This document shows positions 20,934 to 31,964 of a stretch of 64,000 nucleotides of DNA, in pieces. The position numbers and the translations under genes were made by a program. Origin of the DNA: Taudactylus pleione. Taxonomy: Eukaryota > Chordata > Amphibia > Anura > Myobatrachidae. Location: NCBI GenBank assembly GCA_031769625.1, contig JAUIMM010000200.1, positions 49,994,001 through 50,058,000 of the forward strand, read 5' to 3'. The notes beneath the pieces were generated by a model, which did not search any database, was not told the DNA's origin, and saw only the letters and a program-made list of their open reading frames with translations. Positions within the stretch are counted from its first letter, which is position 1; every line of letters starts with the position of its first letter.

Positions 20934-21482
20934 GGGCCTGATTCAGACCCACTCGCGAGCGGCTGTACGCTCGCAAGTGGGTCGATGGTCTGCACTGAGC
21001 ATGCGCACGACGGAGGGAGCTCCGTCGTGCGCATGCGCCAGACACGACGAGCGAAGGACTTTCCTTCGCTCGTTGTGTCCGATCAAAGGGGGCGTGCTGT
21101 CAATGTTGATTGACAGCACGCCCCCTTTGGTGGGCGTGCCGGGGGCGTGCCTCCCTGACGGGGGCGTTCCAACGGGAACGCCTCCCGTCAGAAGCCGGCC
21201 CACTGACATCACTAGTGATGTCAGTGGGAGTGATTTTGGCTCTGATAGAGCCAAAATCACTCCGGAGCTTGCGGTTGAAAACCTCAACCGCAGGCTCCGG
21301 CTCGCAATTTCGATGGTCGCGATGGTCACGACCATCGCGGCCATCAAAATGCACGCTCGTATAGCCTGTGGGTGGTGACCCACAGCTATACGAGCGTCCA
21401 GGAGGACGCTCCATGAAAAAGGAGCCCGGCCCTCATGCAGAGCGTGCGCTCTGCTCAGAGCGTACGGCTCTGAATGAGGGCC
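20934..21482. mobile_element. Multi-hairpin MITE, copy 4 (subfamily A)
   Basis: This 549 bp element has TTA on both sides (20931-20933 and 21483-21485). Stems in order: 20946-20983; 20999-21036 (16 bp perfect); 21041-21079; 21085-21128 (20 bp perfect stem, 4 nt loop); 21155-21191; 21199-21228 (30 bp perfect palindrome centred on ACTAGT); 21227-21263 (17 bp perfect, loop GAT); 21262-21300; 21312-21345; 21354-21396; 21392-21410; and the terminal stem 21427-21482. Only short linkers are unpaired. The termini and 3 bp TSD suggest mobilisation by a PIF/Harbinger-like transposase encoded elsewhere (inference). Confidence 0.92.
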
Positions 21483-21485
21483 TTA

Positions 21486-22625
21486 GGCAGGAAGTCGTCT
21501 ATATGTGTGAATTGCTAAAGCTCCTAGCTAGGGTAAACAAATGCTAATTATGTTGTAGTTTCAGTTAGCCATTTCTATGTAAACTTGTTCTGGGACCTGA
21601 CCCTCTGTACAAAATGCAAACAGGCAAACACAATCTCATTGGAGTAGCATTCAACAGTTTCTTGGTAATCTGTTACAGGACATTTAACAGGTCGATTCAA
21701 ATGGACACAGGTCAGCTTCCAACAGCCCTTTTGTCTCCTTTTTCCGGCTGCATGCAAATCTAAGCTGCTAACATTACAAAGTACATTTTACTATTTTAAC
21801 TCTCTACAGTCCATAAGTTGTGAACGCATGTCGCGATCTTCTCACCGATGACACCGGAAAGCTTTTGAGACAGAGTAGATCAGTACAACACCAAACACGG
21901 TTTACTTATCATATACTAAACCTTAGATATTAAATAATCTTTATTTCACAACGTTAATAATAAATGAATAAACCTTGAATATTACACTTTGAAGCTATGG
22001 AATCTTTTATGTGAGTGTGCAGTGTGTAAGTATTAGGGGTTTGGGAAAAGACGCTAGTTAGATATATGTAGTGAGGACTTTTAACTTGTGGCAGATGCGT
22101 ACGCATGCAGCTAATAAACAGCATTCGCATGCAGGATATTATGCATTCGCTAATGTGCGTATTTTTAATGTGTGTGTGGGGTATGGTGAAATATGCAATT
22201 GCATGATGCTAATAATAGCATCGCTCTATGTACTTAAGTGTGAGTTTCTCAAAAATGGCACTGTCCGGCCATTCGCAAAATGGCGTCGTGCAGATTCTTA
22301 TTTTTAAGATGGAGTCTGGTTGCCATTCGCAAGATGGCGTCGCTCCAAGCTAATTTTACACTGATTCTGTCTCAGCCACTAAACCAGCTTCGACAGTTTG
22401 GATGGCACGACTGATGGTGGTATGCATGTAAGGATGCACCGATCATAATTGCTGTGTGCACAGGCGCTAATACTGGGCACATTCGGCTGCACAGATATAT
22501 ACAGAGGAAGAACTTTATAGGCCATTTGCATAAAGTTACAAACGGGCGACCGCCAATAGACACTGCCGCTTGTGACAAAATCAGGCCCTATGTTCTCATC
22601 ATAACTTGACTATGAATTTAGATAA
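21486..22625. other. TTL intron 1 DNA with repeat fragments
   Basis: No gene. Two short copies of a CATTCGCAARATGGCGTCG motif lie at about 22270 and 22325. A right terminus of the GGCCTGATT family (AAAATCAGGCCCTATG) lies at about 22575, without a recognised left partner. Confidence 0.45.
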
Positions 22626-22628
22626 TTA

Positions 22629-22876
22629 GGGCCTGATTCGCAGTACGCACACAATCGGTTGATTTATTCGCACTGCACATGCGTGGGCATCGCAGTGCGC
22701 ATGCGCCAACTAGCAATTGCAATGGTAACTGCGTTTGCAGTGGCTACGCAAGACACAGAGCAGAGTGATGGACAGGAAGTGGCGTTTGTGGGTGGTGATG
22801 GGGGGTGGGGTGGTCGGGCAAACGCAGGCGTGCCAGTGCGTTTCAACACCGTTGCAGGGGCATGTATAAATTAGAA
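22629..22876. repeat. Truncated GGGCCTGATTCG-type MITE
   Basis: It starts GGGCCTGATTCGCAGTACGC after TTA and contains GCGCATGCGCCAACTAGC, TTTGTGGGTGGTGATGG and AACGCAGGCGTGCC. These blocks are shared with 10527-11126, 40500-40790 and 60738-61338. The right terminus is missing. Confidence 0.65.
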
Positions 22877-24620
22877 TGGTTTATTATGACTTATCTATAG
22901 ACCTGTAATCCTTTCAAGGAGCATTTCAACTCACAATATAAGTAGGTTGTGTAAAGGGCATTGGTAGGATTAAGATAAAATAGCAAAGCATTTGTGGCAC
23001 TGTTGAAATGAAGCCTGGAAATGCAACACAAGTCCTAGGCACCTGTTATGTATTATATAATGTCTATGAGATAAATGGTGAAGCTTTGAGTTGGCAGGGA
23101 CCTGTAACTGGATATATTACATGTCATGAATGCTTACTGCTCCTTTCTTCAACACTTTGATTAAATGTGTAATCATATTAGTTGAAAATAAAGTTTCTAT
23201 ATACAATTATTTTGTTGATACTATTTGTAATGTGTAGAAATAAGTCAAATAAAAGTATTTTGTATCTTTTATTTATGACACTGACACAAATATATTTACT
23301 ATAATTATTTTTCAGATTTTTTTTTTTTTTTAGAATAAAATATTTTAACCTTATACATTACTCTTATTTCTCACCTATATGAATCCTTCTGAGTAGTGAC
23401 AGCTCTGAGTTATACTGAATATACTGAATAAGATTAATCATTATTTTCTTGTTTTTATTATCATTTTTATATTTTGTTTGAAAGGTTTTTTAATGTGTTT
23501 TCATTTTTTCTTTTCCAATTTATTCTTTTCCAATTTATTTCAATGACCATTCATTTGAATGTGGTTTCCAGCATTTGTGCAACATGCAGGAACCTCATAG
23601 GTATGAACTAAAAAGTTATGCTAAATAAATAAATGAAAATGTAGCGTTTTACCTGTACTTATTTCTTCTTCCTGCAGGGTGGTCACTTGTGATTGGCTCT
23701 AGACCTGCCAACCATCTCTTTGGGGCATTTTTGTAATAGATTTGTTCCCTTATTTTTATTCTTAAACAAATGTGAAATTTGAAAATTTACAATATTTTTA
23801 TAAAATTATAAAACTTTACATAATTAACAATTCCTCAATCTTCCATCAACTCCTCTTTCTATGTATACTATTGTCAATGGCTACTAAATCATCCTTTCCT
23901 CGCCCTCCTTTTGGTCCTCCTACTCTTTTGTTTCCTCTTATTTGAAAAAGCTTCCTATTCTATCTCATTCATAATTTTATCAGTGATGCTACAATAGTCC
24001 GTCCTGGTTATAATGGACAATATTATGTTGTAGTAAGGTTTTTCTAACAAGACCACGCACAGACTATAGTAAAGGAAGGTCAGTGTCATGCCTGTAATTT
24101 TCAGGGATTCTGCTTACTGTCAGGATTGTGAACAAAGGGTGAGACAGAAACAGTGATAGCTTGAGACATTCCACTACATCTCAGCACAGTTCCATTGTAT
24201 ACACTGGTTGACTTGGCATCACATAACTTTCCTGACACTCAGCTGCTTAGCATCACTGATCAGCACATCGAGGGTTTGGCTCCTTGATTTATTGGTATCC
24301 AAACTTTTGATCACTTGCTCCAATTAAAAGTAGATTTATTTGTTTTTTAGGCCAAATAACTGAGTACTGAAGCTTTCTACCATCTGTTTTCCATATGAGA
24401 AACCCAGATCGCTAACGTTTGCAAGGATATCTGCTTTCGAGCACTGGTGGCACTATCCGTGCTTATTTTGCCTGATTTTTAATTTTGATTTTCTAAAATC
24501 TCAAGATCAATTTTGCTTTTGCTGATACCTGTTCTGGTGCGAATTTGGCAACAGTCTTAATTTATTCTGTTTGAAAGCTCAGCAAACACACTTTTATAAC
24601 TATAAATAAAACACACAGAG
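22877..24620. other. TTL intron 1 DNA, AT-rich, nothing recognised
   Basis: A 1.7 kb AT-rich stretch with poly-T (about 23316-23330) and no coding or element signature that I can support. Confidence 0.5.
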
Positions 24621-25380
24621 GCCGCTGCAGAGTTGAACGCAAGTCGGCTATATTTGTTCCTGCATTGCGAGCCTATTTTTGACCGTGTGGAGTGTACGCA
24701 TCTCTCTGGCTGGTCTGCATGTAATAAGCGCTTGTTTTGATACCCATCATCAGCATCGGTGATTACCGTCCCTATACTAGGTGTAAAGATCTGTCTGAAG
24801 ACCGGTATATTTACACATAGTCTCAATTCTGCGTAGCCCACAGTTCCATTGACACGCCCTCACTGAACTTAGCCTATGGGAGACCAGTAAAGGTGCCCAC
24901 ACACATAGCGACATTTTAAAGGATTTGGCCGATTTCAACGAATTGTGACGACGAATCGGGTAAAAAAAGTACAAATCGTGAGTTTATACTCACGAGCACG
25001 ATGCTGATGCGCGTCCCCGCTCGTCGTACATCGCATCTTCTGATCTGCCGTGCTGTAGGGCAGATTAGCCAATCTGGGATACAATGCATTGGCTGCAAGA
25101 TAGATCTTTAGTCAGATTGGACATTTTTAACTCCAAATCGTGATCACGACGGCAAGGGAGCTCCCGTGAAAGTTCATGAGGAAATTGGCTATAAAATCGT
25201 ATCGTGAGGACATCGGTATGTGTGTGGGCACCTTTACGCCACTTAAAGTGAAGATTTGTTTGGTTTGAATAAGACTCTGCTTTGTCTGTAGTTCCGTGTC
25301 TGGTCCTGGAGCATGCACAGAGCGAAAACACGCAAGATACCATGAGCAAATGGATTAGTGTTCAACTTTGCATCAGACCC
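24621..25380. mobile_element. GCAGAGTTGAA-terminated MITE, interrupted
   Basis: Left GCCGCTGCAGAGTTGAACGC and right GTGTTCAACTTTGCATCAG form imperfect inverted termini. The same termini occur at 17451-18445. A second MITE is nested inside at 24887-25237. A candidate related terminus lies at about 42858. Confidence 0.65.
24887..25237. mobile_element. Nested 351 bp MITE with 20 bp perfect termini
   Basis: The ends GTAAAGGTGCCCACACACAT and ATGTGTGTGGGCACCTTTAC are exact complements. The interior also folds, pairing ATTTCAACGAATTG- and AATCGTGA-type blocks from both sides. No transposase. Perfect termini suggest it is younger than its host MITE. Confidence 0.85.
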
Positions 25381-25744
25381 ACAAACCTTAGGAAAATATT
25401 TGGATGGGATTAAGAACTGGAGAGACGCAAGGGGAGCTGGAGAGACAGAATGGGGGGTGGAGCTGGAAAGACAGAAAGGGGTCTGCAGCTGGAGAGAGCG
25501 AGAAAGAGCTCAGACAGAAGGGGCGCTGGAGCTGGAGAAACAGAAGAGGTTTTTTTTAACATCAATAATACTTTATTGAAAATTTTAGTAGAGGGGGTAC
25601 AGAAAGAAAAAAGGAAGTGGAGGGGAAATTGGGGAAGGGTACAAAACACAACTTGAACAATGTACATAATACAAATCTAGCAAACAATATACTGGTGTAA
25701 ACCAATCAATGAATAAAGAAAGAAACAAATAATACCTTGACATA
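25381..25744. repeat. Purine-rich GGAGAGACAG repeat tract
   Basis: Degenerate tandem copies of GGAGCTGGAGAGACAGAA occupy about 25419-25550. They read as short repetitive ORFs in several frames, which I take as artefacts of the tandem repeat. Confidence 0.6.
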
Positions 25745-25799
25745 CAGTGCCTTGCAAAAGTATTCACCCCCTTGGCTTTTTACCATTTTTGTTACATTA
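25745..25799. repeat. Fragment of a second Tc1-type terminus
   Basis: The sequence TACAGTGCCTTGCAAAAGTA followed by TTCACCCCCTTGG has the form of a Tc1/mariner inverted-repeat end. The rest of the element is absent; the MITE at 25811 follows after a short TA-containing stretch. Confidence 0.6.
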
Positions 25800-25810
25800 C
25801 AACCTATATA

Positions 25811-26159
25811 CAGTAAGGTTCATAAATATTGGGACATTGACAGAATTTTCATATTTTGGCCTCTATTCACCACCACAATGGTTTTGAAATGAAACAAACA
25901 AGATGTGCTTTAACTGCAGACTTCCAGATTTAATTTGAGGGTAATTACATCCAAATCAGGTGAACGGTGTAGGAATTACAACGGTTTCTATATGTGCCTA
26001 CACCGTTCACCTGATTTGGATATAATTACGCTCAAATTAAATCTGAAAGTCTGCAGTTAAAGCACATCTTGTTTGTTTCATTTCAAAGCCATTGTGGTGG
26101 TGAATAGAGGCCAAAATATGAAAATTCTGTCAATGTCCCAATATTTATGCACCTGACTG
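25811..26159. mobile_element. Tc1-derived MITE made of two fused inverted repeats
   Basis: It is flanked by TA (25809-25810 and 26160-26161). The left arm (about 25811-25990) and right arm (about 25995-26159) are near-perfect complements and match the long inverted repeats of the Tc1 element at 55341-56976. The transposase gene has been entirely lost. The arms join near the sequence TATATGTGCC. It could be mobilised in trans by the transposase encoded at 55595-56635. Confidence 0.93.
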
Positions 26160-26161
26160 TA

Positions 26162-27188
26162 TATATATATTTTTTTTTTATCTTAAATTTATGTGATGGT
26201 TCTGCACAAAATAGACTCATTTGGTGAAGTGCACAGTAGTTACACTGCAGGAACGCTGAAATGGGTATAATAATGACAAATAAACAGATAAAATAAAAGC
26301 AGCTGTATAGGAAGAGGGTAGTCAGTCCTCAAAGGTATTAAACAAAAATAGAGAAAACAACAGCGCTCAACTAGAATGAGTACATTTAATCATTTAATAA
26401 GGCATACAAAATACCAATATGCATATAATCTAAAATGTGCAAAACAAGAGCATAAAAACAGTCCAATCCACCAGTCACATTGGCCTCATATAGATGCTGG
26501 GAGGCTTAGATGATAATCCAATAATAATTGATCCAATGGTACTGAGCATGTGCAGTTCTAAAAGTCAGTCCAGACTTATAATTACCAAATCCAGTGTCCG
26601 CTTGAATTTAGGGGTCCTAATTAGCAGTGCTGTTAGGCTTCCGTAAGAAATGGTACCCGGGCAGAGGTTTCGGCAGTCCTGTAGTGGATGGATGATAAGA
26701 AGAAGCAGCCAATCCTCAGGATTGGCTGCACATGAAGACATGAATATCTGCACTGGTGTTTGGTCTTGCCTTGTGATACTTGCCTGAATATCTTTGAGAA
26801 GCCACAAAAACCTGAATACATAGTAATTTCTACTTTACATGAGTTGCTTGTCCAGCCCATTGTAGTACTTCCTAGACGGCTGCTTTGCCTGGTACTCTCA
26901 AGGGCAGGATGAGCAACACATTGAAGTGATGATGCAGGGGATAACCTATTCATTTTATCCTTGCATGTCTTATCTACTATTTACACAGTGTAACCAATGT
27001 AGTGCAGCCAACATGGCTACCTCGCCTGGTGCTCTGTGGAATGATAAAATGCATGGCTCTGATGAACTCTCAAGGATCTCGCCTAGGAATTTTTTCTCTG
27101 CCATCCCAGTGTCATCAATTCAAGGCATTGCCTATTCTACCCAGTGTGATCTTGTGCAGTGTGCCTGCAATGGCTGCCTCACCAGAAA
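26162..27188. other. TTL intron 1 DNA, nothing recognised
   Basis: No recognised gene or element. Several short ORFs lack domains. Confidence 0.4.
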
Positions 27189-27510
27189 ATAGTGTTCACG
27201 CTAGGTCCGGCGCAGGGCAGGGTGCCGGACCTAGAAAGGGGGTGTGGCCATGAGAAAAGGGGCGTGTCTTTAAGACTGTCTCCCTTTTCGTCACTCTTAG
27301 GGGCGTGCCGACACTTTCGGACATACCGCGCAGCCCCCAAGTTCTCCTGTCTCTGTGAATAGATGCGGGAGCATGCTTCCCAGATCGCTGCATCACAATT
27401 TTTCCTGCCCGTGGACCACTGCGATCCGTGGGTGGGGATGGCACCCACCATGTTCTAGCGGGGCACTGCCAAAAAGGCAGGGCGCTAAAACAGCCTAGCG
27501 AGAACGCTAA
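27189..27510. repeat. MITE with GTGTTCACGCTAGG termini
   Basis: The left GTGTTCACGCTAGG and right CCTAGCGAGAACGC match at 12 of 14 positions when inverted. An inner hairpin pairs GGTCCGGCGCAGGGC with GTGCCGGACC at about 27205-27234. It is GC-rich against its surroundings. Confidence 0.65.
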
Positions 27511-28127
27511 GAGAATAGTATAGTATGGTCCTACCATTGGCCTGTAAGTTGACAATATAACCGTTTTCCTCCTTGTACTCCAGCTACTAATACTTCATAT
27601 AATGGGTTGGGTACTCAGATAGCACCCTTTAGTCCATTCTTCTAGGTTGTAGCAATAACTACACAAATAGAGGAATATATAGAAAGGTGGGCTGCATCAT
27701 TAGGAAAATGAAATATTGGGGAGAGAAATGTCTTAGCTCAACAGATAGAAGGATAGTGAGAGATTTAACCCTTACAGCGCACTATTAATAACTAAATTAC
27801 CATCAACTTTCATACTCAGAGTGGTTACTGATCAGTATCATCTCATCTTTATAACCTGGTAATCTAATAATGAATAAGAACAGTGGGAGGTACGGGCATC
27901 CACAAAGTTTTGGCTACAATCCCTTAACCTTCCACCGCCTGCCCATAAATCAGTGTATTGGTTATGAAATCTACTATACCTGACCAAAATATTCGCCTTT
28001 GCTTTATTTGCCTCTTGCCTGAGTGAGAGATTGGCAAACACGAAGGGCCAGCTAAGCTGCATTTTACCTATCAGGAATATTACCGTAATACACCACAATC
28101 TTATTTCTGCTGTTATTGTGCCCACAG
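27511..28127. other. End of TTL intron 1
   Basis: No recognised element. The acceptor of intron 1 is CCCACAG at 28121-28127. Confidence 0.5.
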
Positions 28128-28206
28128 GTCATGAGCCAGGACTTGTGCAGCTAGTAAATTACTACCGTGGTGCAGACAAGCTTTGTCGGAAGGCTTCATT
28201 GGTCAA
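28128..28206 (+). CDS. TTL: Tubulin tyrosine ligase, coding exon 2 of 7
   Basis: This exon encodes [26 protein letters not shown] after completing a split Gly codon. It is almost identical to the family sequence. The acceptor is CCCACAG at 28121-28127 and the donor GTAAGTG at 28207. It completes the N-terminal domain that contacts tubulin. Confidence 0.95.
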
Positions 28207-28532
28207 GTAAGTGATGTCCATTTGTATTATTAAATGTTGTCTGTGTGCAAACAAATGTTCTGCTTTTATCTCCTGTTACTTTGCAGAACCACGCTATTGT
28301 AATATGCTATAAATGTATTGTAGCAACTTCTATTCCAGAATAACATTCTAATAATACTTTTATGCTTTATTTGTGAAGTAGACCTGTGGAGATCAGAATA
28401 TACAGCACAATTTATGACCTCATTGAAAAAAAAAAAGAAATAAATTCTCCAGAATTATTATTGGGGCATTTAATCTGTGTACTGTGCTCATTGTTATTAT
28501 AACTGTTTTAGTTCACACAATACGTTAAAATT

Positions 28533-28970
28533 GGGCCTGATTCAGAGTCGTACACAATCCCAATGGTTCGCGCATAGCTCCGCTGTTTGAAGATCTGTGG
28601 ATGCACATGTGCAGATCTCCTGCTCCCTTGCTTGCAGTGTGCGGATGCCGCAGCTTGATTAACTTGCTGCGGCAGTTTGGGGGATGAGCAGGGGCAGTGT
28701 CAGGCAACGTCCCAAAAATGAAGGGGGGGGTGTCTGTTTTCCAGTCGTGCTGAAGCCAGTGGCTGCGTCCTTGTACACAGCTTCAACTGTGCATCCTGAG
28801 TAGCCTCAGATGACCGATGTTCACGCAGAGTGATCCGATGCTGCTTCTTCGGAGCAGCGGCGCATCACATAAGTCGGTGGGAGGTGTCTATTTACACAAG
28901 ATGCCCCCTGCGGCATTAGCATAATTTTACAGTAGCTGCTACTGAGCGTGTACAAGTCTAAATCAGGCCC
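28533..28970. mobile_element. 438 bp GGGCCTGATTCAG-type MITE
   Basis: It starts GGGCCTGATTCAGAGTCG and ends AAATCAGGCCC, with ATT on both sides as a likely 3 bp target duplication. The interior has GC-rich and poly-G (GGGGGGGG near 28722) sequence and no ORF of note. It lies in TTL intron 2 between exons 2 and 3. Confidence 0.8.
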
Positions 28971-29122
28971 ATTATCCACATCTTCATATTTGAAATATTG
29001 CTCAGATTTTTATATGAAAATATTTTAAAATGTACGGAATAGTGCGATGGGAGAGATCATATGAAGTTAGGCAATAACAGAATTTTACACTGTACAGTGT
29101 CTACATTGTACTTGTTTTCCAG

Positions 29123-29355
29123 ATTAATCAAAACAAGTCCTGAGCTATCTGGATCCTGCACATGGTTCCCAGAATCCTTTGTGATTTATCCAACCAATCA
29201 AAAGTCCCCTGCACCACGTGCAAGGAATGGCTTCCAAGACATCACCAACAATCCCCGCACAGATGAAAGAGAAGAGTTTCTGGAATCATTCAATGAGAGG
29301 AAGGAGAGCGGTAAAGGAAATGTGTGGATAGCCAAATCCTCGTCCGGTGCCAAAG
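29123..29355 (+). CDS. TTL: Tubulin tyrosine ligase, coding exon 3 of 7
   Basis: It encodes [25 protein letters not shown], a variable linker ([17 protein letters not shown]), then [33 protein letters not shown]. The linker differs from the human sequence, whereas the WIAKSS(S/A)GAKG block, which holds a Lys/Ser-rich ATP-contacting segment of the ATP-grasp fold, is conserved. The acceptor is TTTTCCAG at 29115-29122 and the donor GTTAG at 29356. Confidence 0.95.
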
Positions 29356-30878
29356 GTTAGATACAACCATTTTTGGTATGTTCATGTAGAGGTCATCCAT
29401 ATTACAGTAGATCTACACATGGGAAAGTGTTTATTAGTTTAACCCACCTGCTTAGTGAATCCCATATCTTTGAGAAATCCGGTTACTGTGGACGGATGAA
29501 TATACAAACATTGATAAGTATCAGTATTTTATTTTTTTCTTTAACAAAAGGAAACCATTTTCAATATCAATTTCCACTGTCATTGAAGCACCGTCATTCT
29601 CGGCATGTACAACACAATATCACTATATCCATGGTTTTGACATATTATCTCTCGTTCATGTAGGGTGCAGATCATAGAATGTGGTTTGGAGGCATAATTA
29701 GTAAACCTTAGAAAAATGTGTAACAGTTGCGGTGGGAGCCCTACACCAGTACTCCCATTATTACATGATGCCTGGAGCTAGACCAGGGGAGCACAACCTT
29801 TTATTGTCCAAGGAGCATATTACATTAATTGAAGGGCCACAATAAAACGTTACTTGCTTGTACATGTAAAATACATACAATTTACTAGAGGAAAAGGTCT
29901 TGCAGCATTGGGAGACAAAAGTATGATGTTGCAAAGCAGGGTGCAGCACTGCTGGGGGTGTGGCCGTCCCACGTAGCAACACATTTCCTCACCTCGGAAG
30001 CAACCATCACATTCCCATAGCAACACATCCTCCTGCACTGTCATAATACTTTCTATGCTTGGTTCCCACTACTGTAGGGTCAGTAGTGGCATAGGCAAAC
30101 ACAGGGGGGGTTTCCATCTGCCTGGAAACCCCCCTCCCCAGCCCACACCGTGACCACAATAGAAATAGTGATATAATAGAATTTTACTAGTGCAGTATCA
30201 CAAATGAAATAATTAGCACCACCTGTGGATCTTTTAACACGTAATAAATAACCTGTGCACCAACTAGGAGATCTGGAAACCATGCATTTTTAGGGATGTA
30301 CTGTACTGCTATAGAGCCCAATATGTACACATATGTGCTAGGTTCTTCTGCTGCTCCCTCAGATCCTCAAACTTGGTCCAATGCTCTGGAATGATGCCCA
30401 CATCTAAAATAAAAACATTCAGCTCAGGCAGGATGGCCCTACTGCCACATCTAATGGGTTACTGTGATTACTGGTCCTGTATATGCTAGAATTATGACAC
30501 ACAATATGCTTTGTATTAAAGCTGGATAAGTACTAATTATGCCCTCTTCATGGACTGGCCACACTCACTCTAAAATCAAGCATTTGGAAACCCCCCTCTA
30601 GAAATCCTGCGTTTGCCACTGAGTAGTGGTGCCATCAAACAGATGTAAACCTGAGGCTCTTATAGAATAATTGAGCTCTTTGTGACATTAGATTTAGGAA
30701 GATGTTTTTTTTTGCTTCAGTTATGTGATTAAATATGGGCTTGTGTGGTTTGCTTTAAAGTCCCAGTCTGGCTCTGACTATGGGAATGAATATAAATTAT
30801 ACAAAATTCTCTAAAATGCAATGTAACCAGACCTTTGTTGTTAGTAGCTATTTAAAAAAACTCTATAATTGTATCTAC
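29356..30878. other. TTL intron 3, part upstream of DIRS-B
   Basis: Mostly unremarkable sequence. A repeat-like piece with AGGGGAGCACAACCTTTT lies around 29785-29850. A block containing AAACCCCCCT recurs at about 30127 and 30590 in association with GTTTCCA/TTTGGAAACC. No gene. Confidence 0.45.
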
Positions 30879-31040
30879 TTTTCTACTTCAGGGTCCATAG
30901 GGTATCCACAGGATACCTTGGGGTATAGGTGTGACGTCAGTCATCGGGCACCAAGAGTTAAGCTTTCAGCCTGCCAGGATGCACTAGGTCCCCCTCCTAT
31001 ACCCCGCCCATGAGCCAAGGCACCTCAGTTTAGTTTGGTG
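30879..31040 (+). repeat. DIRS-B left terminal inverted repeat
   Basis: It begins around TTTTCTACTTCAGGGTCC and runs through GACGTCAGTCATCGGGCACC and CCAAGGCACCTCAGTT. The right copy at 36618-36770 is its reverse complement with few differences. The copy at 46353 belongs to the same family but is diverged. Confidence 0.9.
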
Positions 31041-31964
31041 CCCGGCCGGAGTCGGGTGCACCTGTTGGAGTGGGGGCTAGAAGAGCCCCTGAAGCTTTCT
31101 TCTATGCAGCTGTGGCTGCACATCTGGATGTACAGCATGGACAGTCAGTCCTGACGTCCATGCTGTCTTCCCTACACCCCCGCCGGTACCAGAACGCCGG
31201 TACCGATCCGGGGATGCTGGTGAGCATCTGGGGTCACAGCTAGCGGTGACCCCAGATGTTCCGGACCATGGCCGGATTTAAGGGGGACAAAGGTAAGCAG
31301 CGGGGTCCCGCGGTGGGTCCCCGCTGATCACATGGTCCTGAGTCCCCAGGCAGGGGGCTCCCTGGGGACTGGCTGCAGCGTGGAGCCAGGCAACCAACCT
31401 GCGCTTCCACTACCCCCTGGGACAGCGGACCGCAGCAGAGCGGTAGCGCTGCGGCGTCCCAGGGGTTAAATGCATGCCAGGGGAGCGCGCCTTCCCTATC
31501 TCACAGCCGACGCCTCCCCCGCTGCACACAGCCCTCTCTGCACGCTGCCGACTGGTCCTGTGGCAGCGCTCCTCCCCCAGGCCAGCCTCCTCTCTGCTCC
31601 TCGGCGGCCATCTTCCTCTGAACGCATGGTGAACGCTGCTGGAAGCCTGGACGGAAGCATCGTGGTCTGGGTCCCCCCGCATACCTCTCCTCCGATTTGG
31701 GTCAGGTCTGTGTATGCTGCGCTGTGTCCTACCAGGCCCTGTGTCTGCGTAGTTGATTGATCAGCGCTGTTAGTGCAGGAATTTATATTTCTTTGCATTG
31801 TATGTGACTGTGCTAGCGCTGCTGCCTGTAACTTTTCTTCTAAACTGTCAGCTTTATTACCATCCCTGTTCTTTCTGCTAAGCTCTTGCGGTGCGGTGCT
31901 GCAGGGTGGTCTCTCACCTATTTGATATATAATTGGTGAGAGGGGTCACATACTTGGTGCCATC

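Noticed and set aside
31410..31798. Minus-strand ORFs in the DIRS-B leader
   Set aside because: GC-rich leader keeps several frames open. No counterpart is retained in DIRS-C.
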